A DNA stretch of 64,000 nucleotides from Clostridiales bacterium UBA4080 (lineage in GTDB: Bacteria > Bacillota > Clostridia > Lachnospirales > Vallitaleaceae), in NCBI GenBank assembly GCA_002381865.1, contig DFYO01000076.1, positions 13,238 through 77,237 on the forward strand. The letters are read 5' to 3'. A model generated the notes under the pieces. It did no database searches. It was not told the DNA's origin and saw nothing but the letters and a program-made list of their open reading frames with translations. The translations under genes and the position numbers were made by a program. Positions 60,082 to 64,000 of the stretch are shown here, piece after piece. Every line of letters begins with the position of its first letter. The stretch's first letter is position 1.

Positions 60082-61683
60082 TTAATCGGCCTTTTGAATT
60101 GTAATTTCTTCAATTCCATTAAGCAGATTAAATGAATCCGGTTCAAGCTTACCTTTTACATCCTTATTAGTAATAACTGCCGATTGTATAAAGTATATAG
60201 GTAGATAAGGAAGCTCTGTATCATATAATGCATAAAATTGCTGTACATTATTATAAAGCTCTATATCATCCTTTGATGTAATGATATTGGTTAAAACTGA
60301 ATCCATTTCTTTGTTGCTATAGCTTATATAATTTTCTCCGTTTTTTATCTGTCCAGAATGTAAAATACTTGAAAAATCAGGAACTGCGCTTAACTTCCAA
60401 CCTGTCAAATACAAATCATAATCACCTTTAGCTAGCTTTGCGTTGAAATCCTCTTTGCCGGCACTAATAATTTCAACCTTAATTCCTATCTGATTTAGAT
60501 AATCCTTGATCATTTCGGCTTGCTTTACTCTTAACGAATTATCGTTTGATAATAATAGCTTTAAAGAAAAATCGTCATACAAACCATCGTTATCTGTATC
60601 AGCAAAGCTCATTAGCTCAATTGCTTTTCTAGCTGCAGCTTTATCATAATCAATTTGTGCTTCTTTTTCTTTAGGCTTGAGCCAGCTTTCTGGATGAATT
60701 GGTCTGTCTGTAACTATAGCCTTTCCTACTAAGAGCTTACTTGACATTTCCTTACGATTGATTGCTTTTGCCAGAGCAATACGAATATGTGGATTTTTAA
60801 GCTTATCATTTGAAAAATTGTAGCCCATAATTTCCAGATTGTTTGTCGTATAAGTCAAACATTTTTTATTTGCATCCTCTGAAAATGAGTTCCAATCAAA
60901 TTTAATCGGAAAGCTCATATCAATAAGGTTTTGTTTAAGCGCATTTGCCTCGGATTCTGAATCTCTTGTGATTGTAATATCTATGCTTTTAATATTGTAA
61001 TTAGCCATCGCATTCTCATTTAAGGTCATTTTCATTGTTTTCATAGAAGTAAATTCATTGATTTTATAGGCTCCGCTTCCAATCGGAAGAAAACTGTTAA
61101 AATCTGCTGACAAAAAGTTTTTTTGTGAAACAATAGGAAAATACAAATTGTATAAGGTTAAAATCGAGGGTCTTTTCAAGTAAAGCTTTACTGTTTTATC
61201 ATCTACCGCAACTGCTCTTTGTATATTATTAGTACATTCTTTGTAAATAGACGCTTTTGCTGACTTTATCTGATTGATAGAAAAAACAACATCAGCAGAA
61301 GTAATAGCTTCATTATTTGTAAATTTAAGCCCATCCTTCAAAACCAGTGTTATGCTTGAATTGTCAGCATTGAATTCATAGCTCTTAACCATCTTTGGAA
61401 CAGGTTTTTGTTGCTTATCAATAACAAATAGTGAATCAAATGAAAGACGAAGCACTTGATCTATACTTAAATCCATATTTGTAAGTGGATTAAGCGTTGA
61501 TGGATTGGTTATAGAAAGCCTTAGCGTATCACTTTCATCAGATTGCTTTTTGTTGTCTATTTCAGTGCTTTGTTGGTTCAATTGGCTTTCCTTTTGCTCA
61601 GCTTCTGGACTTTTGCAGGCTGTCAAACTAATAATCACAAGTATTGTTAATAAACTTGTCAATATTTTTATATGTTTATTCAT
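60082..61683 (-). CDS. ABC-transporter peptide-binding lipoprotein (SBP_bac_5)
   Basis: 533 residues. The signal peptide ends in the lipobox LTAC, followed by an acidic/glutamine-rich linker. The mature part is a family 5 solute-binding protein (LRLSITNPSTLNPLTNMDLS, ITSADVVFSINQI, AKAINRKEM, GDYDLYLTGW), the group that binds oligopeptides or nickel complexes. No permease or ATPase genes lie beside it, so it may serve a transporter encoded elsewhere. Its start lies inside the end of coaE (eight-base overlap). Confidence 0.92.
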   Translation of the reverse strand: MNKHIKILTSLLTILVIISLTACKSPEAEQKESQLNQQSTEIDNKKQSDESDTLRLSITNPSTLNPLTNMDLSIDQVLRLSFDSLFVIDKQQKPVPKMVKSYEFNADNSSITLVLKDGLKFTNNEAITSADVVFSINQIKSAKASIYKECTNNIQRAVAVDDKTVKLYLKRPSILTLYNLYFPIVSQKNFLSADFNSFLPIGSGAYKINEFTSMKTMKMTLNENAMANYNIKSIDITITRDSESEANALKQNLIDMSFPIKFDWNSFSEDANKKCLTYTTNNLEIMGYNFSNDKLKNPHIRIALAKAINRKEMSSKLLVGKAIVTDRPIHPESWLKPKEKEAQIDYDKAAARKAIELMSFADTDNDGLYDDFSLKLLLSNDNSLRVKQAEMIKDYLNQIGIKVEIISAGKEDFNAKLAKGDYDLYLTGWKLSAVPDFSSILHSGQIKNGENYISYSNKEMDSVLTNIITSKDDIELYNNVQQFYALYDTELPYLPIYFIQSAVITNKDVKGKLEPDSFNLLNGIEEITIQKAD

Positions 61684-62287
61684 TATGATCCTCCAGTATT
61701 TTTTTTATAATAATATCTATTTGCTTATATGAATTATTTTTATCCAATGAGTTATCAATTATTTCATCCGAAAACCTTTCCAGCTGTATATCAGTGCTTT
61801 GTTTAGAAATAATAGTTTTTGCTTTTTGCTCTGTGATTGACCTTGAGTTAATAAGTCTTTCAACTCTAATATCTTCTTTGCATTTAACTAGAATAATATA
61901 ATCAGCTAGTTGTCCCCAGCCTGCTTCAATTAGTATCGCAGCTTCTAAAATAATCAAATCACAAGACTTCTTCTCTTTGTATTCCTCAATCTTTTTGATA
62001 ATTTTACTTTTGATATACGGATGCGAAACTGAATTTAGCCATTTTAAATCCTCTGATGCAGAAAAAACAATATCTCCAAGAGCTTTCCTGTTTATACTTC
62101 CATCGGCATTTAAAATTTGTTTTCCATAGCGCTCAAAAACTTGGTTGTATACATCTGTGTTTTTTTCCAGTACTTGATGTCCAATCCCATCGGCGTTTAT
62201 AAAACAAGCGTTATAATTATTTTTTATATATTCACAAATAAGACTTTTTCCTGAGCCAATACCTCCTACAATTCCAATGACCTTCAT
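61676..62287 (-). CDS. coaE: Dephospho-CoA kinase CoaE
   Basis: 203 residues. P-loop GIVGGIGSGKSLI; other signatures are INADGIGHQVLEKN, ILEAAILIEAGW and the lid region CKEDIRVERLINSR. It carries out the last step of coenzyme A synthesis. GGGGGAT precedes the ATG. It follows polA, a common pairing in Firmicutes (polA-coaE). Confidence 0.96.
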   Translation of the reverse strand: MKVIGIVGGIGSGKSLICEYIKNNYNACFINADGIGHQVLEKNTDVYNQVFERYGKQILNADGSINRKALGDIVFSASEDLKWLNSVSHPYIKSKIIKKIEEYKEKKSCDLIILEAAILIEAGWGQLADYIILVKCKEDIRVERLINSRSITEQKAKTIISKQSTDIQLERFSDEIIDNSLDKNNSYKQIDIIIKKILEDHNE

Positions 62288-62308
62288 TTATATCCCCCAT
62301 TAGCTTTT

Positions 62309-64000
62309 TTATTTTAGCTCATACCAGTTATTACCCTTATGTGCATCCACTATTAATGGTACTGATAATTTAACTGCCTTTTCCATTTCATTGATTAATA
62401 ATTCTTGCACTATATCCGCTTCATCCTCAGGGCATTCAATTAGAAGCTCATCATGTACTTGAAGTAACATTTTTGAATTTAGATTTTTTATGCTAAGTGC
62501 TCTATATACATTTATCATGGCTATTTTAATTATATCTGCAGCACTTCCTTGAATAGGAGTATTCATAGCAATTCTTTCACCAAAGCCTCTCTGTATAAAA
62601 TTACTTGAGGAAAGTTCTGGTATCATTCTTTTTCTGTTAAACATGGTTGTAACATACCCATTTTTTTTTGCCATTTCAACCGTACTGTCTAAGAAGGTTT
62701 TTACATTTGGATATTTTTGAAAGTACTGCTCTATATAATCCGAGGCTTCCTTAATTCCAATATTCAAATCCTCACTCAATCCATAAGCACTAATGCCATA
62801 TACTATCCCAAAATTAACAGCCTTTGCATTTCTTCTCTGTGAAGTCGTAACTTCATCATATGGAGTATGAAAAACTTGTGAGGCAGTTGCGGTATGAATA
62901 TCAAGATTATTATTAAAAGCATCAATAAATCCACTGTCTTGCGAAAGATGTGCAAGTACTCTGAGCTCAATCTGTGAATAGTCTGCATCAATGAAAACAC
63001 ATCCAGCCTCTGGTATAAATACCTTTCTAATTACTCTTCCAAGTTCTAACCTGATTGGAATATTTTGAAGATTAGGCTCAGTACTGCTAATTCTTCCTGT
63101 GGATGCAATCATTTGATTGAAGGTAGAATGAATTCTCTTGTCCTCTTTAATATATTCAAATAATCCATCCGCATAAGTCGATTTAAGCTTTGTTAATTGT
63201 CTGTATTCTAAAATTTTATCTACTATTGGATGATGTTTTTTTAACTTTTCCAGCACATCTGCAGCCGTTGAATAACTGGTTTTATTTTTTTTGCCAGCCG
63301 GAAGCTCTAATTTTTCAAACAAAATAATACCAAGCTGTTTAGGTGAGTTAATGTTAAAGCTTTCCCCTGCAAGCTCATAAATATAGCCTTCAAGATCATT
63401 TATCTTAAGTGCTAGCTGGTTTCCATATTCCTTAAGCATTTCTGAATCGATTTTTATACCTTGAGCTTCCATGTTTTTTAATACATATAGTAATGGTAAT
63501 TCAATATTTTCGTATAATTCCAGAGCATTTTCCTTTTTAAGCTGCTCTTTTATTATCGGATAGCTTTCTATATAGGTTTGAGCACATTGAGAGATATAAT
63601 TGACCAATATATCATTTTCTAATTCAGAATATTTCTTTTTGGATTTTCCTTTTCCAACAAGCTCTTCTTCAGATAATACAGTGAAATCCAAATAGTCCCT
63701 TGCAATATCATCTGGATAATAGGTATCCTTTAAAGGATTGAGCAGATATGCTGCTAATGAAAGCTCATATATTGATTTGTTATTTGTATCCAAATCCATA
63801 CTCAGATAATGAAGCTGTTCTTTTAAATTAGTCGTAACCTTAATTATATCCTTATTGTTAAGAAGATTTTCCAAACAAATCTTCAGCGGATTGATTTGAG
63901 TATCTGAAAACTGGGCATAATTTATTATCTTTTCATTTTCAGCAAAAGCAATATACACGTTGTCATCCTCGTGTTTTATATGATACGCGCATTCCTTTAG
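62309..64000 (-). CDS. polA: DNA polymerase I, C-terminal part (5' end outside window)
   Basis: The frame is open to the window edge; 563 codons are present, including 14 before the GTG at 63958, which is therefore internal. Polymerase motifs A (DYSQIELRVLAHLS), B (RRNAKAVNFGIVYG) and C (QVHDELLIE) are intact. In the preceding exonuclease-like region the last acidic signature (AxxDAD in E. coli) is replaced by YISQCAQTY, so proofreading is probably lost, as in several Firmicutes. It is needed for Okazaki fragment maturation and repair. The 5' nuclease domain lies beyond the window. Confidence 0.95.
   Translation of the reverse strand, partial: LKECAYHIKHEDDNVYIAFAENEKIINYAQFSDTQINPLKICLENLLNNKDIIKVTTNLKEQLHYLSMDLDTNNKSIYELSLAAYLLNPLKDTYYPDDIARDYLDFTVLSEEELVGKGKSKKKYSELENDILVNYISQCAQTYIESYPIIKEQLKKENALELYENIELPLLYVLKNMEAQGIKIDSEMLKEYGNQLALKINDLEGYIYELAGESFNINSPKQLGIILFEKLELPAGKKNKTSYSTAADVLEKLKKHHPIVDKILEYRQLTKLKSTYADGLFEYIKEDKRIHSTFNQMIASTGRISSTEPNLQNIPIRLELGRVIRKVFIPEAGCVFIDADYSQIELRVLAHLSQDSGFIDAFNNNLDIHTATASQVFHTPYDEVTTSQRRNAKAVNFGIVYGISAYGLSEDLNIGIKEASDYIEQYFQKYPNVKTFLDSTVEMAKKNGYVTTMFNRKRMIPELSSSNFIQRGFGERIAMNTPIQGSAADIIKIAMINVYRALSIKNLNSKMLLQVHDELLIECPEDEADIVQELLINEMEKAVKLSVPLIVDAHKGNNWYELK

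Noticed and set aside
63956..63958. GTG at 63958 as the start of polA
   Set aside because: The frame stays open upstream to the window edge, and DNA polymerase I needs several hundred more N-terminal residues.

Overview
The window is about 64 kb of A+T-rich chromosomal DNA from an anaerobic Gram-positive bacterium of the class Clostridia. The grounds are strong GGAGG-type ribosome binding sites, a six-gene Rnf complex, an [FeFe]-hydrogenase-like sensor, an L27 precursor with its Prp protease, a gram-positive LexA/yneA-type SOS pair, MinCDE and DivIVA. Gene order suggests a relative of the Lachnospirales, but that is inference. No phage, CRISPR array, rRNA or tRNA was seen.

Layout, left to right. 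0-1.6 kb: end of a histidine operon (hisH end, hisF, hisIE). 1.7-7.4 kb: a very large exported alpha-2-macroglobulin-like protein and a GNAT acetyltransferase, separated by a hairpin that resembles paired insertion-sequence ends and by short tandem repeats. 7.5-10.6 kb: a five-gene putative hydrogen/redox-sensing cluster (DRTGG, HATPase, sensory-type [FeFe]-hydrogenase, DRTGG, HATPase). 10.7-15.7 kb: rnfCDGEAB, whose promoter has a perfect palindrome filling the -35/-10 spacer. 15.8-25.5 kb: maf, radC, mreC, mreD, PBP2, minCDE, rodA and mgsA, a cell-shape and division-site operon without mreB. 25.7-34.8 kb: a lone P-loop gene, a YhcC-type radical SAM gene, then the ylm/division block (HlyD-like, yggS, sepF, yggT, ylmH, divIVA), aroB, lspA, rluD, pyrR. 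34.8-37.3 kb: a pyrB-like/pyrC-like pair with its own consensus promoter and several altered active-site residues. 37.5-40.4 kb: a YtxH protein, a TtcA-like protein, a degenerate 20-bp repeat array, a dif-like site and a XerS-like recombinase. 40.4-41.7 kb: divergent yneA-like/lexA with three LexA boxes. 41.8-50.2 kb, minus strand: rsfS, nadD-yqeK fusion, yhbY, obg, rpmA, prp, rplU with an L21-type leader, an RNase E/G homologue and the TIGR03936/TIGR03960 pair. 50.3-51.6 kb: tyrS (+). 51.7-64 kb, minus strand: a structured repeat, a small membrane protein, pepD, the UPF0210/ACT pair, a WalJ-like hydrolase, a diguanylate cyclase, a large FtsA-like ATPase, an oligopeptide-binding lipoprotein, coaE and the 3' part of polA.

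The most unusual points are four. The PyrB/PyrC-like pair is altered at positions that bind substrate or catalyse in the known enzymes while keeping most of the rest. A 28-bp dif-like inverted repeat lies about 100 bp upstream of a XerS-like recombinase, at the place where gene direction flips from almost all plus to almost all minus, as expected at a replication terminus. The sensory hydrogenase cluster and the adjacent Rnf operon each carry a palindrome in their promoter. Methylglyoxal synthase lacks its usual catalytic aspartate. All assignments come from reading motifs; no database search was run.
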